NCBI RefSeq assembly: GCF_014863545.1
Contig: NZ_CP062260.1
Coordinates: 5,915,501-5,979,500 of the forward strand
Length of the DNA: 64,000 nucleotides
Reading direction: 5' to 3'
From: Paenibacillus sp. JNUCC32
GTDB taxonomy: Bacteria; Bacillota; Bacilli; Paenibacillales; Paenibacillaceae
Part shown: piece after piece, positions 43,690-52,689 of the stretch
How the letters are laid out: every line of letters starts with the position of its first letter
Numbering within the stretch: position 1 is the first letter of the stretch
Position numbers and translations under genes: made by a program
Notes under the pieces: model-generated
Databases searched by the model: none
What the model was told of the DNA's origin: nothing
What the model saw: only the letters and a program-made list of their open reading frames with translations

Positions 43690-46122
43690 ATGGGAGCAGA
43701 AGCAACAATGGAACAGAAGAAAACGTCGCTGCAGTTAACGGGTATGACATGTGCCGCCTGTGCGAATCGGATTGAGAAGGGTCTTAGCAAAATGGAGGGC
43801 GTCCAGGAAGCGAATGTGAATTTTGCGCTGGAAAAAGCGTCGGTTACATTTGATCCGAGTGTGGTTACCGTCCAGCAGATGGAAGAGAAAATCGAAAAGC
43901 TGGGTTACGGAACAGCAAAGGAAACGGTGGACCTTCAGCTGATTGGCATGTACTGCGCGGCCTGTGCTACGAAAATCGAAAAAGTGGTTAGCCGGATGCC
44001 AGGTGTTAATCAGGCCAACGTCAATTTTGCACTGGAGACGGCCCGGGTGGAATTCAATCCCGCCGAGGTCAGCCTTAGCGATATTCAACAGCGCGTGGAG
44101 AAGCTCGGGTATCAGGCGGTTTCCAAACAGGAGACGCTTGATCAGGAAGGTCACCGCAAGGAGGCCATCACTAAGCAAAAGCGGAAGCTGCTCCTGTCGG
44201 CGATTCTGTCGCTGCCGCTGCTCTGGGCCATGGTAAGCCATTTCTCCTTCACCTCCTGGATCTGGATGCCCGATCTGTTCATGAACCCTTGGTTCCAGCT
44301 GATCCTGGCAACGCCGGTACAGTTTTTTATCGGGAAACAATTCTATGTGGGAGCTTATAAGGCTCTCCGCAACAAAAGCGCCAATATGGACGTTCTGGTC
44401 GCACTCGGTACCTCGGCAGCCTATTTCTACAGCCTGTATTTAACGATCGATTGGGCCGCTGCTGGAGCAAATACACACCATGGGCCTGAAATGTACTATG
44501 AAACGAGTGCGGTGCTGATCACGCTGGTCATTATGGGGAAACTGTTCGAATCCCTGGCCAAAGGCCGCACCTCGGAGGCCATTAAAACCCTGATGGGTCT
44601 TCAAGCCAAAACGGCGCTGGTCGTTCGTGACGGTCAGGAGATGACCATCCCGGTGGAACAGGTCCTGGTGGGTGATTTAGTACTGGTAAAGCCGGGTGAG
44701 AAAATTCCGGTGGACGGTAAAGTCGTGGAGGGCACGTCGGCGGTAGACGAGTCGATGCTGACCGGTGAGAGCATTCCGGTTGAGAAAAAAGCGGGCGATG
44801 CCGTCATCGGCGCCACGATTAACAAGAACGGACGCTTGACGCTTGAAGCGACGAAGGTGGGCAAAGAGACAGCTCTAGCCCAAATTATCAAGGTGGTTGA
44901 GGAAGCGCAGGGCTCCAAGGCCCCGATTCAGCGGGTGGCCGATGTCATCTCCGGCATTTTCGTTCCGATCGTGGTCGGGATTGCGATTGTTGCTTTCCTC
45001 GTATGGTACTTCTGGGTAACGCCCGGTAATTTCGCGCAATCGTTAGAAATTGCCATTGCGATCCTGGTTATTGCATGTCCGTGTGCGCTGGGTCTGGCTA
45101 CGCCGACCTCGATCATGGCGGGTTCGGGCCGTGCCGCAGAGCTGGGCGTTCTGTTCAAGGGCGGGGAGCATCTGGAGTCCACGCACAAAATCGACGCGAT
45201 TATTCTGGACAAAACAGGAACGGTCACGAAAGGCAAGCCTGAACTGACCGATGTGGAAGTCGATAACATCGATCAGGAGCTGTTCCTGCGTTTGGTCGGA
45301 GCTGCCGAGAAGAGCTCCGAGCATCCGCTTGCCGAAGCGATCGTGGCCGGGATTGAGGCGAAAGGGACGAAGCTTCCGACTGCCGAGCATTTTGAGGCGA
45401 TTCCGGGCTACGGCATCCAGGCCAGCGTGGAAGGACACGAAGTTCTGGTCGGTACTCGCAAGCTGATGGCACTGCATAACGTGCCGATCGATGCGGTCCT
45501 GGCCAGAATGTCGGAGCTGGAAACCGAGGGTAAGACTGCTATGCTTACCGCGGTAGACGGCCGATATGCCGGTCTTGTGGCCGTAGCGGATACCATCAAG
45601 GAGACGTCTAAGGCTGCTGTAGCACGGCTGAAGCAAATGGGTATCGAAGTGATCATGATTACCGGCGACAACGAACGCACGGCTCAGGCCATCGCCAAGC
45701 AGGTTGGCATTGACCATGTGCTTGCCGAGGTACTGCCGGAGGGCAAAGCGGATGAAGTGAAGAAACTCCAGCAGCAGGGCAAGAAGGTCGCCATGGTCGG
45801 CGACGGCATTAACGATGCCCCGGCCCTTGCGGTTGCCGATATCGGCATGGCCATCGGCACAGGTACGGATGTGGCCATGGAAGCCGCCGACGTTACGCTG
45901 ATGAAGGGCGACCTGAACAGCATTCCGGACGCCATCTACATGAGCCGCAAGACGATGAGCAACATCCGTCAGAACCTGTTCTGGGCCTTGGGTTATAACT
46001 CGCTCGGCATTCCGATTGCCGCCATCGGGCTTCTGGCGCCTTGGGTGGCCGGGGCTGCCATGGCACTTAGCTCCGTATCGGTCGTGCTGAATGCCCTTCG
46101 TCTGCAGAGGATGAAGGTATAA
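43690..46122 (+). CDS. copA: Copper-exporting P1B-type ATPase CopA
   Basis: 810 residues from the ATG after GTGAGGAGAAG. Two N-terminal heavy-metal domains: GMTCAAC (Cys21, Cys24) and GMYCAAC (Cys89, Cys92). Eight membrane helices follow. The membrane copper motif is CPC (463-465), the phosphorylation site Asp507 is in DKTGT, TGES is in the actuator domain, SSEHPLAEA holds the HP motif, and [10 protein letters not shown] is the hinge. It exports copper(I) from the cytoplasm at the cost of ATP. It is in an operon with copZ. Confidence 0.96.
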   Translation: MGAEATMEQKKTSLQLTGMTCAACANRIEKGLSKMEGVQEANVNFALEKASVTFDPSVVTVQQMEEKIEKLGYGTAKETVDLQLIGMYCAACATKIEKVVSRMPGVNQANVNFALETARVEFNPAEVSLSDIQQRVEKLGYQAVSKQETLDQEGHRKEAITKQKRKLLLSAILSLPLLWAMVSHFSFTSWIWMPDLFMNPWFQLILATPVQFFIGKQFYVGAYKALRNKSANMDVLVALGTSAAYFYSLYLTIDWAAAGANTHHGPEMYYETSAVLITLVIMGKLFESLAKGRTSEAIKTLMGLQAKTALVVRDGQEMTIPVEQVLVGDLVLVKPGEKIPVDGKVVEGTSAVDESMLTGESIPVEKKAGDAVIGATINKNGRLTLEATKVGKETALAQIIKVVEEAQGSKAPIQRVADVISGIFVPIVVGIAIVAFLVWYFWVTPGNFAQSLEIAIAILVIACPCALGLATPTSIMAGSGRAAELGVLFKGGEHLESTHKIDAIILDKTGTVTKGKPELTDVEVDNIDQELFLRLVGAAEKSSEHPLAEAIVAGIEAKGTKLPTAEHFEAIPGYGIQASVEGHEVLVGTRKLMALHNVPIDAVLARMSELETEGKTAMLTAVDGRYAGLVAVADTIKETSKAAVARLKQMGIEVIMITGDNERTAQAIAKQVGIDHVLAEVLPEGKADEVKKLQQQGKKVAMVGDGINDAPALAVADIGMAIGTGTDVAMEAADVTLMKGDLNSIPDAIYMSRKTMSNIRQNLFWALGYNSLGIPIAAIGLLAPWVAGAAMALSSVSVVLNALRLQRMKV

Positions 46123-46209
46123 CGGGAGGCAGGCAGGCCTTTTATATAGAGTATGTTGGTAACCAAGCAAGAAAGCGATATTAGGGTGACTTGATGGGAG
46201 TGTAGACAT

Positions 46210-46851
46210 TTGGCCATGCAAAAATTTGCTGTGACCCCCGGCTTTGAAGTGGGCGGAACGCTGTTCCGCCCGGATCAGCTGGCCGTATTGGGGTCCATCG
46301 TAGGCGATGATGCCCGCATCGAGATGACAACCTTCAAGCAGCTGTACGTGGAGATGGATGAAGAGCGGGTGGAGGAAGCCAAGGCGAAGCTGGAAGCCGC
46401 CGGACTGGAGGTACATCCCGCCGGCTTCGTCTCCAAGAGCCTGATTACCTGCAACTTTTGCCGGGGGGCGGAGGATTCGGGACTGGATGTTGCCAAGATG
46501 CTGGATGAAGCTATCGCCGACCATCCCGTACCCAATCCGCTAAAGATCGGGTACGCAGGCTGCGCGCTCGGCACCAGCGAGCCGCTGCTGAAGGATATTG
46601 CCGTTATTAAGATGCGAAATACCTACGATATCTATGTAGGCGGGGAGCCGAGAGGCTTGAAGGCTTCGCTGGCGAAGCAGCTGCATGCGGATTTAACGCC
46701 GGATCAGCTGGCCCCGATCATTCTGAAGCTGATCGCCATCTACCAGGAGCACGGCAAGAAAAAAGAGAAGTTCTCGCGTTTCGTTGAGCGCATGACACTG
46801 GATCATCTCCGCCAATCCACGCTGGATGCGCGGATGGATACGGCAGGATGA
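46210..46851 (+). CDS. Nitrite/sulfite reductase-like protein (NIR_SIR ferredoxin-like half domain)
   Basis: 213 residues. The first half is the ferredoxin-like half domain (GGTLFRPDQLAVLGSIVGDDARIEMTTFKQLYVEM) and the second contains what is left of the siroheme/iron-sulfur domain (SLITCNFCRGAEDSGL, IGYAGCALGTSEPLLKDI, YDIYVGGEPRG). A full enzyme has four cluster cysteines as Cys-X5-Cys and Cys-X3-Cys; here I see only Cys-X2-Cys and one Cys, so enzyme activity is doubtful. The start is TTG, 9 bases after GGGAG. It follows copA by 87 bases on the same strand; a link with copper is possible but unproven. Confidence 0.75.
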   Translation: MAMQKFAVTPGFEVGGTLFRPDQLAVLGSIVGDDARIEMTTFKQLYVEMDEERVEEAKAKLEAAGLEVHPAGFVSKSLITCNFCRGAEDSGLDVAKMLDEAIADHPVPNPLKIGYAGCALGTSEPLLKDIAVIKMRNTYDIYVGGEPRGLKASLAKQLHADLTPDQLAPIILKLIAIYQEHGKKKEKFSRFVERMTLDHLRQSTLDARMDTAG

Positions 46852-46864
46852 ACGAAGGACAATG

Positions 46865-46895
46865 AAAGGCATCACCTCAGGGTGGTGCTTTTTTT
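46865..46895 (+). terminator. Terminator after the NIR_SIR-like gene
   Basis: GGCATCACC (46868-46876) pairs with GGTGGTGCT (46881-46889, two G-T pairs), followed by seven T. Confidence 0.75.
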
Positions 46896-47185
46896 GTCGG
46901 TGGAGGCTGGATACTGGAGCTCTTCCCATCCGTCGGAGTCCAGTTGGGCGCCACCATGACATCTTCTTTATCCCTCAAGGTAACATGTGTAGTTTAGAGG
47001 GTTACGCCGAAGCAACGATGGATATACTTTCAAGAGCACCTGCGGGTGCTCTTTTTCTATTTGGCAGATTTGTAGTGCAGCAGCATCTTTGCCCAGCTTG
47101 GCCAATTCGAATCATTTTTAATATAGACGGGTTTCCATCGGGCGTAAATGTGGGAATAACCACCAAATCGGGCATTTTATCGTGG
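46896..47185 (+). other. Intergenic region with an orphan terminator
   Basis: No protein gene is supported. AGAGCACC (47033-47040) and GGTGCTCT (47045-47052) form a perfect terminator stem followed by T5, although the previous gene already has one. The stretch between may be a small RNA, but no promoter at usual spacing is seen, so it may be a leftover of a deleted gene. Confidence 0.4.
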
Positions 47186-47237
47186 TTGACGAGCAATGTG
47201 AAAGGGTATACAATTTTAATTGTTAAAAGCTTTTAAC
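47186..47237 (+). promoter_or_regulatory. Promoter and operator of the MarR-SDR-SDR operon
   Basis: TTGACG (47186-47191), 17 bases, TACAAT (47209-47214). The perfect palindrome GTTAAAAGCTTTTAAC (47222-47237) covers the transcription start, an ideal repressor site for the MarR protein that follows. Confidence 0.65.
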
Positions 47238-47284
47238 TATTTAAATTCGTAATATATAAGTGTGGGACTTCGTTAAGCATCGAG

Positions 47285-47752
47285 GTGATGAAACTGGATA
47301 AGCGGGAGCATTTATCTAACATGGTAGCCCGTCAGATGATGACGCTTGTGGCGAACTATGCCAAGATTCTGGACAATGATTTGACCGGCCCCCAGTATTA
47401 CGTGCTTCAGACCTTGGCGTATGAGGGGCAGCAGACCAGCTCGTATTTTGCCAATGCCCTGAATGTTACGCTGTCGGCTGTCACCAACTTGAGCAACAAG
47501 CTGGTGAGCAAGGGTTATATTGAACGGGTAGCGTCGAGCGAGGACAGGCGTCAAGTCTATCTTAGGATCACGGAGCAGGGACGCGAGGTGGAAGCCCGGA
47601 TGATTGCGAAGTACCGTGAATTGAATGAAGGCTTATGGTCGGATTTCTCGGATCAGGAGATGGATGTCTTGATCGCTTCGTACGAGAAGATGATCGAGCA
47701 TTTGCAGCTTAAGATCGGGCAGTCCCATATGGACAGCCAATCCAACGACTAA
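47285..47752 (+). CDS. MarR family transcriptional regulator
   Basis: 155 residues. The winged helix includes LTGPQYYVLQTLAYEGQQTSSYFANALNVTLSAVTNLSNKLVSKGYIERVASSEDRRQVYLRITEQGREVEARM, a full MarR domain with the DRR wing. The start is uncertain: GTG (47285) and ATG (47288) both lie in or next to GAGGTG. It sits 17 bases before the first of two SDR genes and probably represses the operon through the palindrome at 47222-47237 until a small-molecule ligand binds. Confidence 0.88.
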   Translation: MMKLDKREHLSNMVARQMMTLVANYAKILDNDLTGPQYYVLQTLAYEGQQTSSYFANALNVTLSAVTNLSNKLVSKGYIERVASSEDRRQVYLRITEQGREVEARMIAKYRELNEGLWSDFSDQEMDVLIASYEKMIEHLQLKIGQSHMDSQSND

Positions 47753-47769
47753 CATTAGGAGGTATTTAT

Positions 47770-48522
47770 ATGGGAAGATTAGACAATAAAGTAGCGATTA
47801 TTACGGGTGCGGCTGGAGGCATGGGTAAAGCTGACGCTCTTTTGTTTGCGCAAGAGGGGGCCAAGGTTGCGATTACGGACCTTCAGGAGGACAAAATCAA
47901 AGACGTCGTCGCTGAGATTGAAGCTCTCGGCGGCGAAGCACTGGGAATCAAGCATAACGTTGCTTCCGAAGAAGATTGGGTCCGCGTCGTGGACGAGACG
48001 GTTCAAAAATTCGGCAAAATCGATATTCTGGTCAACAATGCCGGTGTCTCCAATGCAACGCCGTTCATGGATTTGACGGTCGAAGGCTGGGAGAAGACGA
48101 TGTCGATCAACGTCACGAGCATATTCCTCGGCCAAAAATATGTCATTCCGCACATGATCGAAGCCGGCGGCGGCTCCATCGTCAACATCTCCTCCATTGC
48201 CGGCCTGACGGGCGGAAGCGGCGCCGGTCCTTACACGGCAAGCAAAGGCGCGGTACGCATGCTGACCAAAGCCACGGCCGTTGACTTTGCGAAGCATAAC
48301 ATCCGCTGCAACTCGGTTCACCCGGGCTACATCGAAACGCCAATGACCGTGGATCTCTTCAAGGACGAAAAAATGATGCAGTGGTTCCAATCCCAGACGC
48401 CGTTGCCACGACTCGGCAAAGCGGAAGATATCGCGCGCGGCGTGCTGTTCCTGGCATCCGACGAGTCCTCTTATATTACGGGCGTCGAGCTGCCGATCGA
48501 CGGCGGATATTTCGCGAAGTAA
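47770..48522 (+). CDS. SDR family oxidoreductase (3-oxoacyl-ACP reductase-like)
   Basis: 250 residues, classical short-chain dehydrogenase. Cofactor motif GAAGGMGKADALLF (TGxxxGxG), NNAGV in ILVNNAGVSNATPF, catalytic Ser in IVNISSIAGLTGGSGAGPYTASKGAV with Tyr-X3-Lys, and RCNSVHPGYIETPM. Asp at the end of beta-2 (TDLQEDK) favours NAD(H). The substrate is unknown. It lies between MarR and a second SDR, so they are one operon. Confidence 0.88.
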   Translation: MGRLDNKVAIITGAAGGMGKADALLFAQEGAKVAITDLQEDKIKDVVAEIEALGGEALGIKHNVASEEDWVRVVDETVQKFGKIDILVNNAGVSNATPFMDLTVEGWEKTMSINVTSIFLGQKYVIPHMIEAGGGSIVNISSIAGLTGGSGAGPYTASKGAVRMLTKATAVDFAKHNIRCNSVHPGYIETPMTVDLFKDEKMMQWFQSQTPLPRLGKAEDIARGVLFLASDESSYITGVELPIDGGYFAK

Positions 48523-48628
48523 GCCGGACATTCATTCAGCTTGTTCATAAGCTGTCGATGTTTTGAATCATAAGGACACAAGCTCAGTCAGACGCTATAT
48601 TTATTTTCATCAAGGGGAGTGTTGTTTC

Positions 48629-49387
48629 ATGTCCGATAACCAACAGATTGCTGTCATTACCGGCGCGGCCAGCGGGATCGGCAGAGCCGCCAGCCTGAAA
48701 TTGGCAGAGAGCGGTGCCGCGGTTGTGCTCGTGGATTTCAACAAGGAAGCCGGCGAAGAGACGCTGCGATTGATTAAGGAGCAGGGCGGAGAGGGAATCT
48801 TCGTGCAGGCGGATGTGACAAAAACCGAGGATGTACAGAACTATGTGAACAAGGCGGTTGAAGCTTACGGCCGAATCGATTTCTTCTTCAATAATGCAGG
48901 TATCGTGCAGAAGTTCTCCATGCTGGACGATATCGACGAGAACGAATTTGACCGTCAAATGTCCGTGAATGTGAAGGGCGCTTTCCTTGGCATGAAGTAT
49001 GTTTTGAAGGTCATGAAGGAACAGGGCAGCGGACATATCGTGAACACGGCTTCCACGGCGGGCATCCGCAGCGAACACAGTGCCGCCGCATATTCGGCAA
49101 GCAAGCATGCGGTTGTGGGCTTGACCAAGGCGGCTGCCTTGGAATACGTGAAGCAGGGCATTCGCGTGAACGCCATCTGCCCGGGCGGCGTTCAGACGCC
49201 GCTGACCGCAGCGGTGGCCAAGTCCTTCATGGAAGGCGGCTACGTGCCTGAGGAAGTGGGCAACATGCGGATGGGCCGTCCGGCTGAGGCGGACGAAATC
49301 GCAAACGTGGTTGCCTTCCTGGCTTCCCCGGGCTCCAGCTACATGACGGGCTCGCTGGTTACGATTGATGGCGGGCTGACGCTGTAA
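48629..49387 (+). CDS. SDR family oxidoreductase
   Basis: 252 residues from the ATG 9 bases after AAGGGGAG; an upstream TTG frame is not used. Cofactor motif TGAASGIGRAAS, VDFNKEA (Asp, NAD(H)-preferring), NNAGIVQKF, catalytic Ser/Tyr/Lys in IVNTASTAGIRSEHSAAAYSASKHAVVGL, and NAICPGGVQTPL. It shares its operon with MarR and another SDR (107-base gap), which suggests two consecutive oxidation or reduction steps on the compound that MarR senses. Confidence 0.88.
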   Translation: MSDNQQIAVITGAASGIGRAASLKLAESGAAVVLVDFNKEAGEETLRLIKEQGGEGIFVQADVTKTEDVQNYVNKAVEAYGRIDFFFNNAGIVQKFSMLDDIDENEFDRQMSVNVKGAFLGMKYVLKVMKEQGSGHIVNTASTAGIRSEHSAAAYSASKHAVVGLTKAAALEYVKQGIRVNAICPGGVQTPLTAAVAKSFMEGGYVPEEVGNMRMGRPAEADEIANVVAFLASPGSSYMTGSLVTIDGGLTL

Positions 49388-49402
49388 TATCCGGATTGAA
49401 AA

Positions 49403-49449
49403 AAAAAGACCAGTCAGGCACCGGAGTTTCGGGCTTGACTGGTCTTTTT
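49403..49449. terminator. Bidirectional terminator between convergent genes
   Basis: AAAAAGACCAGTCA (49403-49416) and TGACTGGTCTTTTT (49436-49449) form a perfect 14-bp stem with A and T runs on the two sides. Confidence 0.85.
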
Positions 49450-49459
49450 GGCATGACGT

Positions 49460-50497
49460 TTATTTAATGCCGACGACTTCCGCCAGCAGCTCATAAGAAC
49501 GGAGGCGCGCTTGATGATCATAGATCGCGGCCGCGACAATGATTTCGTCCGCGTCCGTCGACTGCTGGAACTGCTCCAGCTGCGCGCGGACGGTTGCGGG
49601 ACTGCCGATGGCGGAAAAACTGAGCTGGCGCTTCACGATGGCCTGCTCCTGCAGGTTCCACAGATCATCCATGCTGTCCACCGGCGGACTCAGCTGGCCG
49701 GTGCGGCCCCGGATGATGTTCAGGAACTGCTGGTAGGGCGAGGTAGCCAGGCGCTGCGCTTCCTCATCCGTGTCGGCGCAGATCACGTTCACGCCGATCA
49801 TGGCATACGGCTTGCTTAGCTCGGATGAAGGGCGGAAGCTGGTCCGGTACAGATCGAGCGCAGCCATTAGATAGTCCGGAGCAAAGTGGCTCGCAAAAGA
49901 GAACGGAAGCCCCAGCTGGCCCGCAAGCTGCGCACTGAAACCGCTGGAGCCGAGCAGCCAGATCGGAACATGCAGGCCTTCCCCCGGAATCGCCCGGATG
50001 CGCATGGACGAGCCGGAGGTAGGCTGGAAGTAATTCCGCAGCTCGCCGAGGCGGTCCGGGAAGTCCTGGCCGTCGCTGCCCGGGCCGCGGCGGAGCGCCC
50101 GGGAGGTTAGCTGATCCGAACCCGGCGCACGGCCAAGACCTAGATCGATCCGGCCGGGATACAAGGATTCGAGGGTGCCGAACTGCTCGGCAATGACAAG
50201 CGGAGCATGGTTCGGCAGCATAATGCCGCCGGATCCGACGCGGATCTTGCTGGTGCCTCCGGCCACATGGCCTATGACCACCGAAGTGGCCGAGCTGGCG
50301 ATCCCCGGCATGTTGTGATGTTCGGCAAGCCAGTAGCGGTTATAGCCCCACTTCTCGGCATGCTGAGCCAGATCAAGCGTATTCCGCAGCGACTGTGCAG
50401 CTGTGCTGCCCGCTGTAATCGGCGCCAGATCGAGGATGGAAATCGGAATATCGCGAAGCGTTTTGGACGCTGTATGGTCAAGATTTGCTTCTGTCAT
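49460..50497 (-). CDS. LLM class flavin-dependent oxidoreductase
   Basis: 345 residues, luciferase-like monooxygenase. It begins with [54 protein letters not shown], which is the hallmark of the group-1 (YtmO/YwcH-type) subfamily. [21 protein letters not shown] and [29 protein letters not shown] follow. The enzyme uses reduced FMN and oxygen; the substrate is unknown. The start follows AAGGAGG. It is a single gene, convergent with the SDR operon. Confidence 0.92.
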   Translation of the reverse strand: MTEANLDHTASKTLRDIPISILDLAPITAGSTAAQSLRNTLDLAQHAEKWGYNRYWLAEHHNMPGIASSATSVVIGHVAGGTSKIRVGSGGIMLPNHAPLVIAEQFGTLESLYPGRIDLGLGRAPGSDQLTSRALRRGPGSDGQDFPDRLGELRNYFQPTSGSSMRIRAIPGEGLHVPIWLLGSSGFSAQLAGQLGLPFSFASHFAPDYLMAALDLYRTSFRPSSELSKPYAMIGVNVICADTDEEAQRLATSPYQQFLNIIRGRTGQLSPPVDSMDDLWNLQEQAIVKRQLSFSAIGSPATVRAQLEQFQQSTDADEIIVAAAIYDHQARLRSYELLAEVVGIK

Positions 50498-50642
50498 ACG
50501 GTATGACCTCCTTATTCGTGCACGGCACGGTAAGTATTCTATATAGAGACGGGCACCCGGTCGAACGGACGCCGGACATGAAATCCATCTATCGAAAAAT
50601 GGTATCTCTATATAACGAACATTATATACCTACTTAATCCAT
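50498..50642 (-). other. Upstream region of the LLM oxidoreductase gene
   Basis: It includes two near copies of GTATTCTATATAGAGA / GGTATCTCTATATAACG at about 50531 and 50600, an AT-rich stretch that may hold the promoter. No gene is seen. Confidence 0.3.
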
Positions 50643-50749
50643 AAGAAAAATGTACATCGAAGAATCCCACAGAAGCCAGACCGCGTTTAGCGGAAATTTT
50701 TCTTGCGATGATCGAATGGTCCGGCTTTGCTGAAAGCTTATAGATTCGA
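50643..50749. repeat. Direct tandem repeat, copy 1
   Basis: About 107 bases starting AAGAAAAATGTACATCGAAG and ending TAGATTCGA, almost the same as 50757-50864 (period 114-115 bases). Within each copy GCGGAAATTTTTCTTGC and an inverted repeat ATCGAAT...ATTCGAT can fold. On the minus strand it can be read as a repeated GFFDVHFS peptide, but no ribosome-binding site or gene context supports translation. Confidence 0.8.
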
Positions 50750-50756
50750 TCATCTA

Positions 50757-50864
50757 AAGAAAAATGTACATCGAAGAATCCCCAGAGAAGCCAGACCGCG
50801 TTTAGCGGAAATTTTTCTTGCGATGATCGAATGGTCCAGCTTTGCTGAAAGCTATTAGATTCGA
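50757..50864. repeat. Direct tandem repeat, copy 2
   Basis: Second copy, differing from copy 1 by a handful of substitutions and one or two single-base insertions (ATCCCACAG versus ATCCCCAGAG; GGTCCGG versus GGTCCAG). The region to 50983 holds no gene. Confidence 0.8.
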
Positions 50865-50983
50865 AATCGGCATGCAGCTCATCCATATAGTATATGCTTT
50901 TTAAGCTGGTCTAAGTATCGCTAAACCCTATTCATGCATTTTTAATGAAGGAGTTTCGATGCACAGCTTCTCACATAATATGA

Positions 50984-51028
50984 GTTTAAAAAAACCAAAC
51001 AACGCAGCCATCAAATGGCTGCGTTGTT
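50984..51028 (-). terminator. Terminator of serS
   Basis: AACAACGCAGCCA (50998-51010) and TGGCTGCGTTGTT (51016-51028) form a perfect 13-bp stem; the minus strand then runs into a T-rich tail. Confidence 0.85.
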
Positions 51029-51057
51029 GAACGTTAGATAATAAGCTGATGGTGTCC

Positions 51058-52359
51058 TTATTCCGCTCCGTTGGGCAGCTCAATCCGCTCCATCCCGTTC
51101 ATGTAAGGCCTGAGCGCCTTCGGAATGAGGATCGAACCGTCGGGCTGCTGGTGGTTCTCCAGCAGCGGGATGAGAATTCGCGGCGAAGCCACGGCCGTAT
51201 TGTTCAGGGTGTGACAGTACCGCAGCTTGCCTTCCGCGTCCCGGTAGCGGATGTTCGAGCGGCGCGCCTGGAAGTCGAGCAGATTCGACGACGAGTGGGT
51301 CTCCCCATAAGCTCCGCGGCTTGGCATCCATGTCTCGATGTCGTATTGTTTGTATGTTTTCTGCGACATGTCCCCGGTACAGACGGCAACGACCCGGTAA
51401 GGCAATTCGAGCTTCTGCAGCAGCTCCTCGGCATTGGCCGTAATCTCTTGCAGAAGCAGCTCCGAGGCCTCCGTGCTGGCTTCGCAGAGAACGACCTGTT
51501 CCACCTTCGCGAACTGGTGCACCCGATAGAGGCCGTGGACGTCCCGGCCGCCCGAGCCAACCTCGCTCCGGAAGCAAAGCGATGCTGCTGCCAGGCGAAT
51601 CGGCTCCGCTACATCGACGATTTCCCCGCTGTAGAACGATACCAACGGCACCTCCGAGGTACCGACGAGCCATTTATCTTGCTCCGTAATTTGAAAAGCC
51701 TGATCCTGACCGAGCGGGAAGAAGGCGGTATTCTGCATAGCCTCCGTCCTTACGGTTAACGGTACGTCCATAAGGGTGAAACCCTTGGCGACCAGCATAT
51801 CCACCGCCAGCTGCTGAACGGCCCGATGGAGCATTGCGCCGATGCCTGTCAGGTAGTAGCTGCGCGTGCCAGCGGTTTTGACGCCGCGGGGAATGTCGAC
51901 CATGCGGTGCAGTTCCCCGAGCGTGACATGGTCCCTGAATTGATAATCAAACACGGGGAGCTCGCCTACTCGTCTAATCTCCACGTTGTCCTCATCCGAG
52001 GCTCCCACAGGCGTGTCCGGCGAAACGATATTCGGTACGAGTATAAGCAGCTCGCTATAAGCTTCGTTAACCTCCCGGTATAACGTTTCCTGCTGGTCTA
52101 GTTCCTCGTTGATGGTTTTGACCTGCTGTTTTTGCCGTTCCGCTTCATCCGGTTTGCCTTGCCGCACCAGGGCACTGATCTCCTGCGAGATGGCATTACG
52201 CTGCTGACGCAATGCTTCCACGGCCAACAGCAGCGTACGCCGCTGGTCATCCAGCCGGACAAGCTCGGCAACCGAAAGGGCGATCCCTTTCCGGTCAGCC
52301 ACCTGCTGCAATTCTTCCTGATGATCCGCGCTCTCCCGGATCCATTTCATATCTAACAT
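51058..52359 (-). CDS. serS: Seryl-tRNA synthetase
   Basis: 433 residues, the usual length. It charges tRNA-Ser with serine using ATP. The N-terminal coiled-coil arm (about 25-105, rich in Glu, Gln, Arg) binds the tRNA long arm. Class II motifs: motif 2 in LAAASLCFRSEVGSGGRDVHGLYRVHQFAKVEQ and motif 3 in TLNNTAVASPRILIPLLENHQQPDGSILIPKAL. The start ATG is 10 bases after AAGGAG. It is controlled by a T-box leader and closed by a terminator. A single gene. Confidence 0.97.
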   Translation of the reverse strand: MLDMKWIRESADHQEELQQVADRKGIALSVAELVRLDDQRRTLLLAVEALRQQRNAISQEISALVRQGKPDEAERQKQQVKTINEELDQQETLYREVNEAYSELLILVPNIVSPDTPVGASDEDNVEIRRVGELPVFDYQFRDHVTLGELHRMVDIPRGVKTAGTRSYYLTGIGAMLHRAVQQLAVDMLVAKGFTLMDVPLTVRTEAMQNTAFFPLGQDQAFQITEQDKWLVGTSEVPLVSFYSGEIVDVAEPIRLAAASLCFRSEVGSGGRDVHGLYRVHQFAKVEQVVLCEASTEASELLLQEITANAEELLQKLELPYRVVAVCTGDMSQKTYKQYDIETWMPSRGAYGETHSSSNLLDFQARRSNIRYRDAEGKLRYCHTLNNTAVASPRILIPLLENHQQPDGSILIPKALRPYMNGMERIELPNGAE

Positions 52360-52383
52360 AATCACCGCGCTCCTTTGCCCTAA

Positions 52384-52633
52384 AAAAATAAAAAAGCGTC
52401 CTAGTCCATATGGGACGAGGGACGCTTATGCGCTCGCGGTGCCACCCAAATTGATTGAACCGTAACCTGACCAAGGAACATGTCGGCCTGCGTTCAATCC
52501 ACTTTGATTCCGCGGTAACGGGCGGGTCCGGTTAACTTAGGGGGACGGCTGATCGGGTGTAGATCGAATCCCCTTGACGAGAACGCCTCAGAGTTGGAAG
52601 CTCATCATCGGCCTGATACTGATATTGTTGTTC
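52384..52633 (-). ncRNA. T-box leader of serS (serine)
   Basis: On the minus strand the T-box GGGTGGCACCGCGAG (complement of 52433-52447) is followed by a terminator: AAGCGTCC and GGACGCTT arms within 52394-52427 with a T-rich tail. TCC, a serine codon, directly precedes CCCTAAG (complement of 52543-52545) and is the likely specifier. The bulge TGGC pairs with a tRNA whose discriminator is G, as in tRNA-Ser. All three agree with the gene. Confidence 0.9.
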
Positions 52634-52663
52634 AGTATACCGCATGAGATGTCTTTTATACAA
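52634..52663 (-). promoter_or_regulatory. Promoter of the serS T-box leader
   Basis: Minus strand TTGTAT (52658-52663), 18 bases, TATACT (52634-52639). Confidence 0.65.
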
Positions 52664-52689
52664 GGGGTTAACCGGATTTTTGTACGCCG

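Noticed and set aside
46826..47236. 136-codon frame in the gap before the second MarR gene
   Set aside because: It runs through two terminators and a promoter and resembles no protein family.
50608..50886. 92-codon minus-strand frame with a repeated GFFDVHFS peptide
   Set aside because: It exists only because of the tandem DNA repeat, whose copies have a frame-altering length difference; there is no ribosome-binding site.
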